Origin: Ehretia macrophylla
Taxonomy: Eukaryota > Streptophyta > Magnoliopsida > Boraginales > Ehretiaceae
Length of the DNA: 64,000 bases
Reading direction: 5' to 3'
NCBI GenBank assembly: GCA_037974665.1
Contig: CM075780.1
Span: 7,253,768-7,317,767, forward strand
Positions 23,538 to 34,869 of this stretch are shown here, piece by piece. The position numbers and the translations under genes were made by a program. Below the pieces are notes generated by a model, which worked only from the letters and a program-made list of their open reading frames with translations, ran no database searches and was not told the origin of the DNA. Numbering within the stretch: the first letter of the stretch is position 1; every line of letters starts with the position of its first letter.

Positions 23538-23627
23538 GGGTGGCATCAGAACTCTGAAGTTAAGCGTGCTTGGGCTAGAGTAGTACTAGGATGGGTGACC
23601 CCCTAGGAAGTCCTCGTGTTGCACACC
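23538..23627 (+). pseudogene. 5S rRNA, 29-bp deletion (B6)
   Basis: GGGTGGCATCAG start with an alpha-like gene (CTAGGATGGGTGACC) but a gamma-like spacer after it (CATCAGTC, CTGGAGTCC). It looks like a recombinant between unit types. Confidence 0.88.
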
Positions 23628-23947
23628 CTTTTTCATTTTTTTTGCACCGTTAAGGTATCCCAAGATGTTTCATCAGTCATATTTATTTTCTGGAGTCCCA
23701 CGTCATCTTGGGCAAGATAACTTCGCTTCGTGGAGAGGTTGGGCTCGCAAACCGAGATCGTGCGGCCTATGACCTGGTCTCTGTCGATCTGGTGCCCCTA
23801 ACTTTTGATCCGCAAGGAGTTATGCGGCCCATAGTATATCATTGAAAAGCTCTCTAAGAGCTCTACGACGGGAGCAACAAGCTCACATGGCTGCGCATGT
23901 TTTTACAACCTAGAATCGAACATTTTCACCAGTTTCAGGCCACTTTT

Positions 23948-23977
23948 CTTGGGCGAGAGTAGTACTAGGATGGGTGA
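23948..23977 (+). pseudogene. Rearranged 5S fragment (B7)
   Basis: Spacer CCACTTTTCTT runs straight into 5S CTTGGGCGAGAGTAGTACTA. A copy of CTT is shared by both sides. The fragment ends after GGATGGGTGA and joins TACCCTCTTTC, so the last about 25 bp of the gene are also lost. It is a unit reduced by two deletions with short microhomology. Confidence 0.85.
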
Positions 23978-24542
23978 TACCCTCTTTCATTTTGTTTTGC
24001 ACCGTTCAGCCATGCCAAGATGATTCATCCGTCACATTTCTTTTCTTGAGTCCCACGGCATCTTGGGCAAGACAACTTTGCTTCACAGAGGGGTTGGGCC
24101 CAAAAACCAAGGTCGTGCGGCCTCTGACCTGAACGTCGTTGCTCCGGTGCCCATAATTTTTCATCCGTAAGGAGTTATACGACCCACAGTATATCGTTGG
24201 AAAGCTCTCTAGGAGCTCTACGACGGGAAAAACATGCCTTCTTAGCTGTACCTATTTTCGAAATCCAAAATCGAACGTTTTCATCAATTTTAGCACGCTT
24301 TTCTTCTTTTCGCTGTGTTTTTTCATCCTAGGTCGTTTGTCGTGAGCCTCGAAAAGGCTGATAACCTGACTTGTAGAACATTAAAGGGCCCTACTATACG
24401 TCAACATCACGTCTTGTGAGGATGCTGCGTTGTAAAAGCGGATGGGCTGTCGATAAGCACATTGGGCCTTTTTAATAGCCCGTCTCTCGGGGCTGGGACT
24501 GTGAACTGTCAACACATAAGGGCTTTGCACCCATAACTTGAC

Positions 24543-24632
24543 GGGTGCCATCAGAATTCCGAAGTTAAGCGTGCTTGGGCGAGAGTAGTACTAGGATGGG
24601 TGACCCCCTATAAAGTCCTTGTGTTGCACCCG
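24543..24632 (+). pseudogene. 5S rRNA, 29-bp deletion (B8)
   Basis: GGGTGCCATCAG start; box A and GGATGGGTGACC intact; CCCTATAAAGTCC replaces CCTGGGAAGTCC. Alpha spacer. Confidence 0.9.
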
Positions 24633-25192
24633 TTTTTTATTTTGTTTTGCGTCGTTTAGCCATGCCAAGATGATTCATCCGTCACATTTCTTTTCTCGAG
24701 TCCCACGGCATCTTGGGCAAGACAACTTCGCTTTGCAGAGTGGCTGGACCCACAAACCGAGGTCGTGCTGCCTCTGACCTAGTCTCCGTTGCTCTGGTGC
24801 CCAAAACTTTTGATCCGTAAGGAGTTATGCGGCCCACAGTATATCGTTAGGAAGCTCTCCGGGAGCTCTACGACGGGGGCAGTAAGCCTGCTTGGTTGTG
24901 CCTATTTTGGGAGCCTAGTATCGAACGTTTTCACAAGTTTCAAGCCATTTTTCTTCTTTTCGTGCTATTTTTTCATCCCAGATTATTCATTGTGAGCCTC
25001 GAAAAGGCCGATAACCTGACTTGTTGGACACTAAAGGGCCTTACTACACGTCGATATCACATCTTTCGAGGATACAGCGTTGTAAAAGCAGATGGGTTGT
25101 CGATAAGCTCATTGGGCGTTTTTAATGGCCCGTCTCTCGGGGCTGGGACTGCGAATTATCAACACATAAGGGCTTTGCACCCATAACTTGAC

Positions 25193-25282
25193 GGGTGCCA
25201 TCAGAACTCTGAAGTTAAGCGTTCTTGGGCGAGAGTAGTACTAGGATGGGTGACCTCCTAGGAAGTCCTCGTGTTGTACCCC
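25193..25282 (+). pseudogene. 5S rRNA, 29-bp deletion (B9)
   Basis: GGGTGCCATCAG start, GTTAAGCGTTCTTGGGC in box A, GGATGGGTGACCTCCT, end TTGTACCCC. It precedes a beta copy. Confidence 0.9.
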
Positions 25283-25843
25283 CTTTTTCATTATGTTCTT
25301 CGCCGTTCGGCCATGCCAAGATCATTCATCCGTGACATTTCTTTTCTCGAGTCCAACGGCATCTTGGGCAAGACAACTTAGCTTCGCGGAGGGGCTGGGC
25401 CCGCAAACCGAGGTCGTGCGACCTCTGACATGGTCTCCATCGCTTCGGTGCCCATAACTTTTGATCCGTAAGGAGTTATGCGGCCCATAGTATATTGTTG
25501 GAAAGCTCTCCAGGAGCTCTACGTTAAGGGCAGCAAGCCTGCTCGGTTTTGCCTATTTTTGGAAGCCAGAATCAAATGTTTGCATCAGTTTCAGGCCACT
25601 TTTCTTCTTTTCGTGATGTTTTTTTGTCCCGGGTCATTTGTCGTGAGCCTAAAAAAGGACGATAACCTGACTCGTTGGACATTAAAGGGCCCTACTGCAA
25701 GTTGACATCACATCTTGCGAGGATGCTGCGTTGTAAAAGCAGATGAGCTGTCAATAAGCCCATTGTGCCTTTTTAATGGGCTGTCTCTCTGGGCTTGGAC
25801 TGTGAACTATCAACACATAAGGGCTTTGCACCCATAACTTGAC

Positions 25844-25962
25844 GAGTACGATCATAGTAGCACTACTACACCAGATTCCATTTGAACTATGAAGTTAAGC
25901 GTGCTTGGACGAGAGTAGTACTAGGATTGGTGACCCCTTGGGTAGTCCTCGTGTTGCTCCCT
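25844..25962 (+). rRNA. 5S rRNA, full-length beta type (B10)
   Basis: GAGTACGATCATAGTAGCAC, ACCAGATTCCATTTGAAC, GTTAAGCGTGCTTGGAC, GGATTGGTGACC, end TTGCTCCC. Full length but substituted at both ends. Confidence 0.83.
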
Positions 25963-26173
25963 ATTTTTCAATTTATTTTGCGTCGTTCAGCCATGCCAAG
26001 GTGCTTTATCTGTCACATTTCTTTTCTCGAGCCCTACGACATCATGGGAGCTCTACGACGAGGACAGCAAGCCTGCTTAACTGCGCCTTTTTTCAGAACC
26101 CAAAATTGAATGTCTTTATCAGTTTCAGGCTACTTTTCTTCTTTTCGGGTTGTTTTTTATCCCGGGTCGTTCG

Positions 26174-26178
26174 TCGTG
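26174..26178. repeat. Target-site duplication TCGTG, left copy
   Basis: TCGTG in the 5S spacer; the partner at 30613-30617 continues the spacer sequence TCGTGAGCCTCG. Confidence 0.95.
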
Positions 26179-26189
26179 TGTGAGGCCCG

Positions 26190-26600
26190 ACCTTGAATTG
26201 CGTGTCTTACCTCGATTTGTATGCCTTAGACCCAGAATTATATGAATGACCTTGAATTACGTGCCCTATCTTGGCTTTCGTGTATGCCTCGTCATACGTG
26301 CCTTGACCTATAATTATGTGCCCTAATCCTCGACTTACGTGCCCTGACTTTGAATTTCGTGCGTTACCTCGTTTTGTGTGCCTTGACCTTGAATTGCGTG
26401 TCTTAACCTAGATTTAAGTGCCATGCCTTGATTTACGTGCATTGCATTGAATTACGTGTCTTGCATTAGTTTACGTGCATTCACTTAGGGTTGCGTGCAT
26501 TTACCTTGGAATCCATGCACTTTTCTTGAAGTGCGTGCCTTACCTCGTAGTGCGTGCCATAGACATAAGAAAGCATGCCCGCACGCTAATCAATAAAGAA
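26190..26600 (+). repeat. ACGTGCC-core tandem repeat in LTR U3
   Basis: Roughly twenty degenerate units of 18-22 bp with cores such as TTACGTGCCCT and CTTGAATT. Same array, same place, as in the other family members. ACGTG is the core of bZIP-type (G-box/ABRE) sites, so enhancer function is possible. Confidence 0.75.
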
Positions 26601-27589
26601 TCCTACACAAAGCACTAGACTATAAAATAATCATACAAACACCACTAACTATTATTATAATCCTAATTCAAATCTCTACAAAATCCACTAACACCTAAAT
26701 ATTATATTTTAAACTCACTACAAGACAAAATCTCACAAACCTCTAAACATATCCTATATTCTATTCTACCAAAAATCCCTAAATACCCAACATTCTCTTA
26801 CACACATGCTAAACCCTAAGCACTTTCCTATTATCTAAACATTCCTAGGACAAGTACAAGACACAATGCAACCTAGGATAGACAAATCCATGACAATACA
26901 AAAAAATAATAAAAACCTTACCTAAACCCTTCCCATTCTCGACCAAATCACCCTAGCATGCTAACAATTCAAAATAATGCTCAAAAGATGACACAAAAAT
27001 CAGTTTTTACAAGCTCAAGGCTGACACACACACACACAAGCATCATTTCTCTCTCAAACTCTCTCATTCCTCTCAAACTCTCCCATTCTCTCTCCATTTT
27101 CGACCAAGGCAGCCCTTTGAGCTCCCAAGACTCCTCACAAGCTCTCAAGTACTCTCTAAGACTCTCCCAAGCTTGGCCATAGCAATCCATAGCAAGCAAA
27201 CACGTAAGAAAGTCTCATACAAGCTCATAACTCATCATTTTCGGCCTAGGTAAAGTTTTGATGGTTTTCTTCCATTTCTTTTTGTTCTAAACACATGAAC
27301 ACCTCCTACACAAGCTAACTAAGCTAGGATTTAAGGGAAATCAAGATACCTCTCGGCCAAAGCAAGGAAAAAGGTCTAGTTGTTTGATTCAAGAGCATTT
27401 GTGCATCTTCATCTATTAACTTGCTAAGGTGAGGGTTAAACTCTTTTAAATGCTTTCAAAGTTTACATGCATGCTCTCATATGGCTATATTTACCTCTGT
27501 AGTTGATGTATATGTGTGTATATGAGCTTATCTTCTCATGCATGGCATGATAATGGCTAGAATTTGAAGATAGGTAAAAATGATTTTTT

Positions 27590-28230
27590 GCTGGCAGTTT
27601 TCTGATCTTGAGGTATGAAGTGCATTTGGCTTAGTAAACCTTGATAAAAATGAGTGAAAATTGGTAGGCCACTAGTTTTGTCAGTTCTGAATACGTTTTG
27701 TAGAAATAGGCTACGGCCAATTTTGACTCTAAGTCCTCCAAAATGGTCAAAAATCGTGAGGTGTCTAAATCTGGAAAAATTGGAAAAAGGAAATAGGTTT
27801 CTGGCAGATTACTGACTTTGTAGAATGAAGTGTTTTTGACCTAGTAAATGTTGATAGAAATACATGAAAATTGGGAGGTTGCTAGATTTTGCAATTCTGG
27901 ACATTTTTGTCAGAAATAAACCAAAGACAATTCTGACTCTAAGACTTCCAAAATGGCCAAATATCGAAAGATGTCTAAATCTGGAAAACTTGGACATATG
28001 AAGTAGGTTTCTGGCAGCTTTCTAACCTTGTAGAACGAAATAGTTTTGGCCTAGTAAATGATATCCAAAATGCATGAAATTTGGTATTCCACTAGATTGG
28101 TCAGTTTTGAACATATTTGGAAGAAATATGCTAAGGCTACTTTTGAGTTTAAGGGCCTCAAAAGCAGCAAATATCGAAATATGTACGAATCTGGACAGTT
28201 TTGTGTAGTTTCACGGTTTTGGCCATAACT
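27590..28230 (+). repeat. Three related blocks of about 207 bp in the LTR
   Basis: Blocks recur around TCCAAAATGG at 27738 and 27947 and CTCAAAAGCAGC at 28154, each followed by AAATATCG-like sequence, TCTAAATCTGG and TTTCTGGCAG. Copies occur in the other LTRs (4290-4700, 8930-9350, 59740-60170), so the duplication predates the insertions. Confidence 0.75.
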
Positions 28231-29934
28231 CCTAAGTCCGAACTCCAAATGATGCGAGGTTTGTTCCTATATTCAAATAACTCATTAAGCTTCAATTTGA
28301 AATTTTATTCACTGTGGATATTATGTTCTTGGCTAAATGAATGTGGGAAAACAGACCATTGCAGTAGGGTTTTGGCTTGGTAATATGCTTTGAATCATGT
28401 TGAAACTTTACTTGTGGTATTGAATGCTTGGAATTGTGGCAATTAGAAGTTGTGTGGGATGTTTTGGATGGTTGAGGATACTTAATTTGGTTGATGTATG
28501 GCTTGGGTTCGTTAATTGATGAATTGTTGCTTAATCGCATGTGTAAGTACGAATTGAGGCCCTATTGCTTATGAAAACTTGCTAAGTGATGATCCTATGG
28601 TTAAATGTGTTCAATTGTGTGGTTAGTAGGCTTCCCAATAAATGTTAAGTATGCTTGAAATGGTTTAAGTGTTACTTGTGGTGCTTAGCAAACAAAACCA
28701 ACCCTGAGCACGGCCTTGTAAGCCCTAATGGCCCCGTAAACTCCCAAGTTCTAAACTATTCATGTGTATCTTATAATTGATGTTGAGAAATGTTAATGAA
28801 CTGCCCGGAATTGCCCTTATAGCTCTAAACATGATTCCCGATGATTGTATGTTGATAAGTGAACTATTCTTGCACCCGGTTTTGTGTAATTGTCATAGCA
28901 TTCGTGTATGATCTCAACACTTAATATGTGAACTAAAATGAGTTGTATGACTTGTTTTATATGATGTTACTTGGCTGTCCATTAAATGTTCATATGCTTT
29001 TATGTGTTTTACAAAGTGAATTTACATGTCAAAGCATGTCTCGTATGTTTACTTGTCGATATGTTATCATACATGTCTCTGGAGGCAACCTACTTTGTTG
29101 ACCTCCTAATGTGAATTGTTAAAAGATATTCTATGGCTTGCTTTGTACATGATTACTTGGCTGCCCATGAAAGTTTAATTGCTCTCAAATTGATATATGA
29201 AATGATTATATGTTCTTATAATGCCTTATATGCCAATATGTCAAAATGTGATCATATACTTGCTTGGAGGCAACCTACTTTGTTGACCTCCTAATGTGAA
29301 ATGTTAAATGGAATAAATGGGCATTGCATTACAAGGTTGCAACCTTTCATTGTGGCATGGTAGCGTTTCACGAACGCCGGGCGGCATCGGGCTTGCCGGT
29401 GCTCCCGTGACTACCATGGTCCAATTCCCTCTCTCGCTTGGCATTCCACCCTCAGAGAGTTGGGTCGTAGGATTTCGGGGTACATCCGGAGTACACCCAT
29501 TTGGAGTGATAAGTGAATGATTGAAGCCGGCTGCAACAATTGTTATCGAAATGAACTTGAAAGCAAAAGCGCAAGGTATCCCTTGAACGGCAGAAACTAA
29601 GTGCTATACGGGGCAAAGTACTACACCTAAAAGTGGTGGGAGCTACCTCTTGAGCCCGTAGGAGCCACCTCTAGAGTCCTGTACGTATCAAAACATATCC
29701 TTTTTACTATGTGTTTAAGTACTCTCGCTTGGTTTCTAGAGGACCTCGGGGATGAAAGACGGGTAAATGTGTTTATTTATATTTATATTATGTTATGAAC
29801 TTGCTTATTTCATATGACACGTTTTAAAAAGGGTTTTTCATATGATTAACCGGAAAAGAGTTTTTAAAACGTTATCTCTCGTTCCCCCTTACTGAGTTCA
29901 TAAGGACTCACCCTTTTTTTGTCACAGGTGAAGC

Positions 29935-29991
29935 AGATTTGGAATAGGTACCCAAGGAGAATGTTCTTGTTGATGATTCCTTGGAGTGACT
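29935..29991 (+). other. Short acidic reading frame conserved in Gypsy LTRs (copy 3)
   Basis: Equivalent frame with one internal stop: EADLE, stop, VPKENVLVDDSLE, stop. Preceded by a T-rich tract ending CACAG. The internal TAG shows this copy is broken. Confidence 0.4.
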
Positions 29992-30612
29992 ACGTGCTTT
30001 TGTGCTTTGCCTGAAAGTAGTTGCTATTTGGATGTTGTGTTTGATTGCAACTGTTCATTTTGTTGATGTAAATGACCCCGTTGTAATTTGGGTCTAATTT
30101 TGGCTTGTACTGATTATAACCGGACGAACTCTTTATTGGTTGTTTGCTTTCATTATCTTGATTTGTAGTTATCATAGGTGTTTAAACCACTAGGTGAAGA
30201 AGCATATAATGAAACTCTATCTAATCTCACTTAGGTGCTTATGCGTAAGCTAAGGGATAATAAGTACTTGCAAGACAAGAACTGGCAAATAAACGGGACA
30301 TAGTTATCATGCTAGGCTTGTTAATCAAACGAGACTATCGAGATAAATTAGTAGGCATATCTATTGATAACAAAATAGGAAATTTTAGTTGGAATTGAAT
30401 CAATGATTAAAGGTTTTGAGGCGTTTTAGAAAATAGGTCAAACCAAAGGTCTTAAATACAGCAGTTATGCTGTCGGTTTTTCAGAAAAACTTTTGGATCT
30501 CTAAGCCAACGTTAAGCATTAAATCATAACAAAAGGCTAAGAATGTGAAATAGTATAAATGAATTAGGTCATACCCTAGTCTAGCCTCCGTAGGTCGGGT
30601 TGGGGCGTGATA

Positions 30613-31187
30613 TCGTGAGCCTCGAAAAGGTCGATCACCTAACTCGTGGGACATTAAAGGGCCTTACTACTCGTCGATATCACGTCTTGCAAGGTTGTTG
30701 AGTTGTAAAAGCAGATGGGCTGTCTATAAGCCCATTGGCCCTTTTTAATGGGCCGTCTCTCTAGGCTGGGCCTATGAACCGTCAGCATATAAGGGCTTTG
30801 CACCCACAGCTTGACGGGTGCCATCAGAACTCCGAAGTTAAGCGTGCTTGGGCGAGAGTAGTACTAAGATAAGTGACCCCCTGGGAAGTCCTTGTGTTGC
30901 ACCCCCTTTTTCATTTTTTTTTTGTGCCGTTCAAGCATTCCAAGATCCTTCATCAGTCACATTTATTTTCTGGAGTCCCACATCATCTTGGGCAAGACAA
31001 CTTCGTTCCGCGGAAGGGCTGGGCTCGTAAACCGAGGTCATGCTGCCTCTGACCTAGTCTCCGTCGCTCTGGTGCCCATAACTTTTGCCCTAACTTTTGA
31101 TCTGTAAGGAGTTATGCGGCCCACAGTATATCGTTGAAAAGCTCTCCAAGAGCTCTACGACGGGCGAAACAAGCCCGCTCGGCTGCG
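30613..31187 (+). repeat. 5S rDNA tandem array, block C
   Basis: About 575 bp between two solo LTRs holding spacer, one gamma-type deletion copy and part of the following spacer. It continues block B without loss apart from the TCGTG duplication, and it continues in block D at 42921. Confidence 0.93.
30816..30905 (+). pseudogene. 5S rRNA, 29-bp deletion, gamma type (C1)
   Basis: GGGTGCCATCAG start and CTAAGATAAGTGACC. Ignoring the inserted LTR it is the next copy after beta copy B10, which keeps the beta-then-gamma order. Gamma spacer follows. Confidence 0.9.
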
Positions 31188-31803
31188 TGTCACGCCCCAA
31201 ACCGACCTATGGAGGCTAGACTAGGGTATGACCTAATTCATTAATGCTAATTCACCTACTTAATCATTTGTTATGATTTAACACTTAACGTTGGCCTAGA
31301 ACTCCAAAAGAATTTTTGGAAAACCAGTATCATAACGACTATTTCTAAGACCTTTGGTTTGACCAAATTTTCTAAACGCCTCAGTTATTCCAATCATTGA
31401 ACCAGTTCCATTAAGGACTCCTATTTTATCATCAATCGATAAGCCTATTGATCTAATTCGAAAGTCTCATTTGACTAACAAGCCTAACAAGATAACTATG
31501 TTCCGTTTATTTGTCAATCCCTTTTACGCGAGTACCTGTTATCCTTTAGCCTATGAGTAAGTACCTGGGTAAGTTTAGATAGATTTATTCTATTTGATCT
31601 TTCACCTAATGCTTTAGTTGCCTATGATAGTTACTAAATTAAAATAGTGATAGCAAAATGACCAAATAGAGTGTTTGTCTAGTCAAAATCAGTACAAGTC
31701 AAAATTAGACCCAAATTACAACGGGGTCATTTATATCAACAAAATAAGTAGTCTTCAAAGCAAACACAACGTTCACAAAACAGCCACTGTCAAGCAAGGC
31801 ACA

Positions 31804-31866
31804 TAAAGCACGTAATCACTCCAAGGAATCATCGATATGCACATTCTCTTCGGGTACCTGTTCCAA
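31804..31866 (-). other. Short acidic reading frame conserved in Gypsy LTRs (copy 4)
   Basis: EEELEQVPEENVHIDDSLE plus stop on the minus strand, after a pyrimidine-rich tract ending CACAG. The frame is intact. Confidence 0.4.
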
Positions 31867-33851
31867 CTCTTCTTCACCTGTGATGATAAAAGAGGGTGAG
31901 TCCTTATGAACTCAGTGAAGGGGCACGAGAAATAACATTTTGAAACTCTTTGTGATAACCCAAACCCGGCATGCATTTAATGGCATATAGCTGCATTTAA
32001 TTAAATGTTTAATTAGTTAAATCAACCATTTTGCACTATTTTGATATTTCTTTTAGAAGCATTTAATAATTTTTATATTGATTAATTAAAAGATTATCAC
32101 CTATTTTTATTATTTATAGAAATTAGATTTACTTCCTTGTATTTAAATAAGTGTCATCTTAAATGTTAGTGTTTAATTGCATTTGATTACAAGTTTATAA
32201 TAACTTGTTTGTTTGTATCTTAGCATTAACTTCATAATTCTTTAAAATATTCTAGAAATAGTTAAATTAATTATTTTTAAATGAATATTGATTATTTTGA
32301 TTGTTTTGATTATTTTAATAATCGGTTTTAATCGTCTTGCATTAAAATTACTCGATTTTCAAATAAATGAGAAAAGTAACTTTGACCCGGAGTGAATTTT
32401 AAATTATTCCACTATTCTACTTTTCAAAAAAATTATAGTTTCCAATTAATGCTCATCATTTGATTAGCGATCGTTTATTGACAGTTCGATCGTAGCATTT
32501 CAAAAATAAGAGTTAGAGAAATATTTTCTGAACTTCATGAATAGCGTTTCTAGTTTAATTTAGCTAGTTTTAGTTGTTTTCCATCTAATTGCATTGTTCT
32601 AACTTGAATTAGATTAAATGGCATCAAAATAAGCTTATTTGACCAATTTTAACTTAAGCTTGACTTTGCAAAATGACCAAAATGCCCTTTGTCACCTTTT
32701 AAATAATAAAACAAGGCAAAAATCAAACAAAACAAATTGCAAAATGCCCATTTTGTCCCTTGCTTGGCCGAAGCTCCCAAGGAGGAAAAAGAAATGATTT
32801 TGCTTGCATTTTCTTCTACAATCAAGCGTGGAATTGCTCGGGGGTCGTGGCTCGGGTCCTTGCGGGTCTTGGTCTTCAATCTCTGTGAGGGTTTTCACAC
32901 TTTCGTGCATTTATATTCGAATTTGATTTTTGTTTCAAATTTTTAGATTTGATATTTAATGTTATAATGCTTGAAATTGCTTGGAAATGCCTCTTTAGGG
33001 TTCGTAGAGCATTGCTTGTTAGTTATTTAGCGAATTTTATGGTGAGAAATGCAAATTGAATTTAGGCAAGAATGTGAATAGTAAAACCCTAGAATTTGGA
33101 TTTTTGGTCCGAATTGTAATTTCTTGATTTGGATAGGTGCCATTAATGATAGAAAGATAAAATGTGCAATAAAAATGGATCGGCCTTTGTTAAAATTGAA
33201 AATTAGATAAAGAAATATAAATGAGCTGTTTGACCAAAAGTTGACCGTGCTCGAATTGAGTTGGGGGTTTTTGCTATTGAGGGCATGGAAGCACTTTTGG
33301 CGCTGTCGTGGCGTTGATTGAGTGACCTGTTAGCATAGCTGTAGTTCAAACGTAGTAGGTGGACTTTCAGGCTTCGGTTGGGAAAGTGAGGTTTAGTGAT
33401 ATAGAAACGTGCTTTGTAGTGCCTAAATGAATGTAGTGAAATTGGTTTCCTAATCCCATAGCTCGTTTGCTCATAATTGCCTTTGGAAGTTAGAGATTGA
33501 ATAGTGATATTTGTCATTTTCGTGTTTGAACTGCTGTTACTTGTTTAATTGGTGTCCTTGTTGCTATTAATGATAGTTATGCTTGAAAAGTTAATTGAAT
33601 GCTAATGTTGCTTGTAAATGCTTGATATCTCGTTTATCGCCACTAATCTGCACTTTCGTGCTATCGCTCGTTTATTACTTGTATTACTTGTATCTCGTAT
33701 TGCATTGCATTAGTGTGAGGCGCGTGAGTGATGGGCTTCTCTAGGCAGTCTCGGGCTGCCAGGGTTGGTTTGCTCTAGCTCAGTGTCCTATTCCATTTCT
33801 TGCTTGGGTTGCCTCCCAGGGAGATTTGGGTCGTAGAAGTGATTGGATACT

Positions 33852-33856
33852 TCCGG
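33852..33856. repeat. Target-site duplication TCCGG, left of TRIM A
   Basis: TCCGG here matches TCCGG at 34870-34874, after TRIM B. The empty site in the other LTR of the host element reads ACTTCTGGGGTATT (near 39370), confirming one insertion footprint around both TRIMs. Confidence 0.92.
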
Positions 33857-34378
33857 TGTAACGACCCGATCACCATTCCCACAGAGGGGCGCACGAGTCG
33901 ATACTACCATAATATTGTCCGCTTTGAGCAAGCCCCGAAGGGAACCAATACTCTCACGGTTTTGTTCCTCACGTGGTCTCCCACGTGAAAATGCATTATG
34001 GCTGATACAAGGACTTGAACCTTTATATCCAGCTGTGCCACTTCCTAATTTTTCGATGTAGGATTGTGTTACCACACTCCACCCCCCTTAAGAGGCACGC
34101 GCCCTCGCGGGCTAACGTCACAACGCCACGTTCACACGTGGTAGGCTCTGATACCATTTGTAACGACCCGATCACCATTCCCACAGAGGGGCGCACGAGT
34201 CGATACTACCATAATATTGTCCGCTTTGAGCAAGCCCCGAAGGGAACCAATACTCTCACGGTTCTGTTCCTCACGTGGTCTCCCACGTGAAAACGCGTTA
34301 TGGCTGATACAAGGACTTGAACCTTTATATCCAGCTGTACCACTTCCTAATTTTTCGATGTGGGATTGTGTTACCACA
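33857..34378 (-). mobile_element. TRIM element A
   Basis: Two 220-bp terminal repeats (33857-34076 and 34159-34378; TGTAACGACCCG...TTACCACA) around an 82-bp interior. On the minus strand the interior has a primer site (GGCTCTGATACCA at 34144-34156, adjacent to the LTR) and a polypurine tract (plus strand CCACCCCCCTTAAG near 34080). No coding capacity. The size and layout are diagnostic of terminal-repeat retrotransposons in miniature. Confidence 0.9.
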
Positions 34379-34383
34379 CTATT

Positions 34384-34869
34384 TGTCATGACCCGATCAA
34401 CATTCCCACGAAGGGGCGCACGAGTCACAACTACCAGGATATTGTCCGCTTTGAGCAAGCCACAATGGGACCAATACTCTCACGGTTTTGTTTCTCACGT
34501 GTCTCCATGTGAAAAGGCCTCCTGGCTGTTACAAGGAGTCACCCCCTTATAACCAGCTCTCTCACTTCCTTCGCATCCGATGTGGGATATTTCACCCGCC
34601 CCCCCATAGGGACCCAGCGTCCTCGCTGGCCAACGGACACGTCGGCTCTGATACCATTTGTCATGACCCGATCAACATTCCCACGAAGGGGCGCACGAGT
34701 CACAACTACCAGGATATTGTCCGCTTTGAGCAAGCCACAATGGGACCAATACTCTCACGGTTTTGTTTCTCACGTGTCTCCACGTGAAAAGGCCTCCTGG
34801 CTATTACAAGGAGTCACCCCCTTATAACCAGCTCTCTCACTTCCTTCGCATCCGATGTGGGATATTTCA
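34384..34869 (-). mobile_element. TRIM element B
   Basis: Two 211-bp terminal repeats (34384-34594 and 34659-34869; TGTCATGACCCG...GATATTTCA) around a 64-bp interior with the same signals: primer site complement GGCTCTGATACCA near 34644-34656 and polypurine complement CCCGCCCCCCCATAGG near 34595-34610. It is related to TRIM A (shared ATATTGTCCGCTTTGAGC) but clearly diverged. Only 5 bp, CTATT, separate the two. Confidence 0.9.

Larger units (their letters stand above)
20262..26178 (+). repeat. 5S rDNA tandem array, block B
   Basis: Ten 5S copies or fragments. Mostly deletion copies at about 650-bp spacing; full-length beta copies at 22208 and 25844; one rearranged fragment at 23948. Near 26046 the spacer has lost about 200 bp (CATCATGGGAGCTC joins two points sharing GGG). 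The block ends in spacer at the solo LTR at 26179 and continues at 30613. Confidence 0.95.
26179..30612 (+). mobile_element. Solo LTR, Gypsy, in 5S spacer
   Basis: It starts TGTGAGGCCCGACC and ends GGTTGGGGCGTGATA, the final CA having become TA. A perfect duplication TCGTG flanks it, and the 5S spacer continues across it. About 4.43 kb, same family as the LTRs at 2068, 6995, 31188 and 58588. Order inside: ACGTGCC-type repeats (26190-26600), (AC)n tract near 27025, three related blocks of about 207 bp (27590-28230), GC-rich block (29310-29500), CTCACC motifs (about 29880-29915) and the short acidic frame. About 130 bp at 29572-29700 are absent from the otherwise similar LTR at 58588. Confidence 0.95.

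Noticed and set aside
32640..33520. Open frames in the LARD-like LTR (e.g. 32649-32946, 33203-33517) as host genes
   Set aside because: Partly repeated in the second LTR at 38162-38459, overlapping on both strands, no domain and no splice pattern seen. Best read as chance frames in an LTR.
34144..34656. GGCTCTGATACCA sites as parts of tRNA genes
   Set aside because: Only 12-13 bases match tRNA-Met and they sit next to LTR edges, so they are primer-binding sites. No cloverleaf surrounds any of them.
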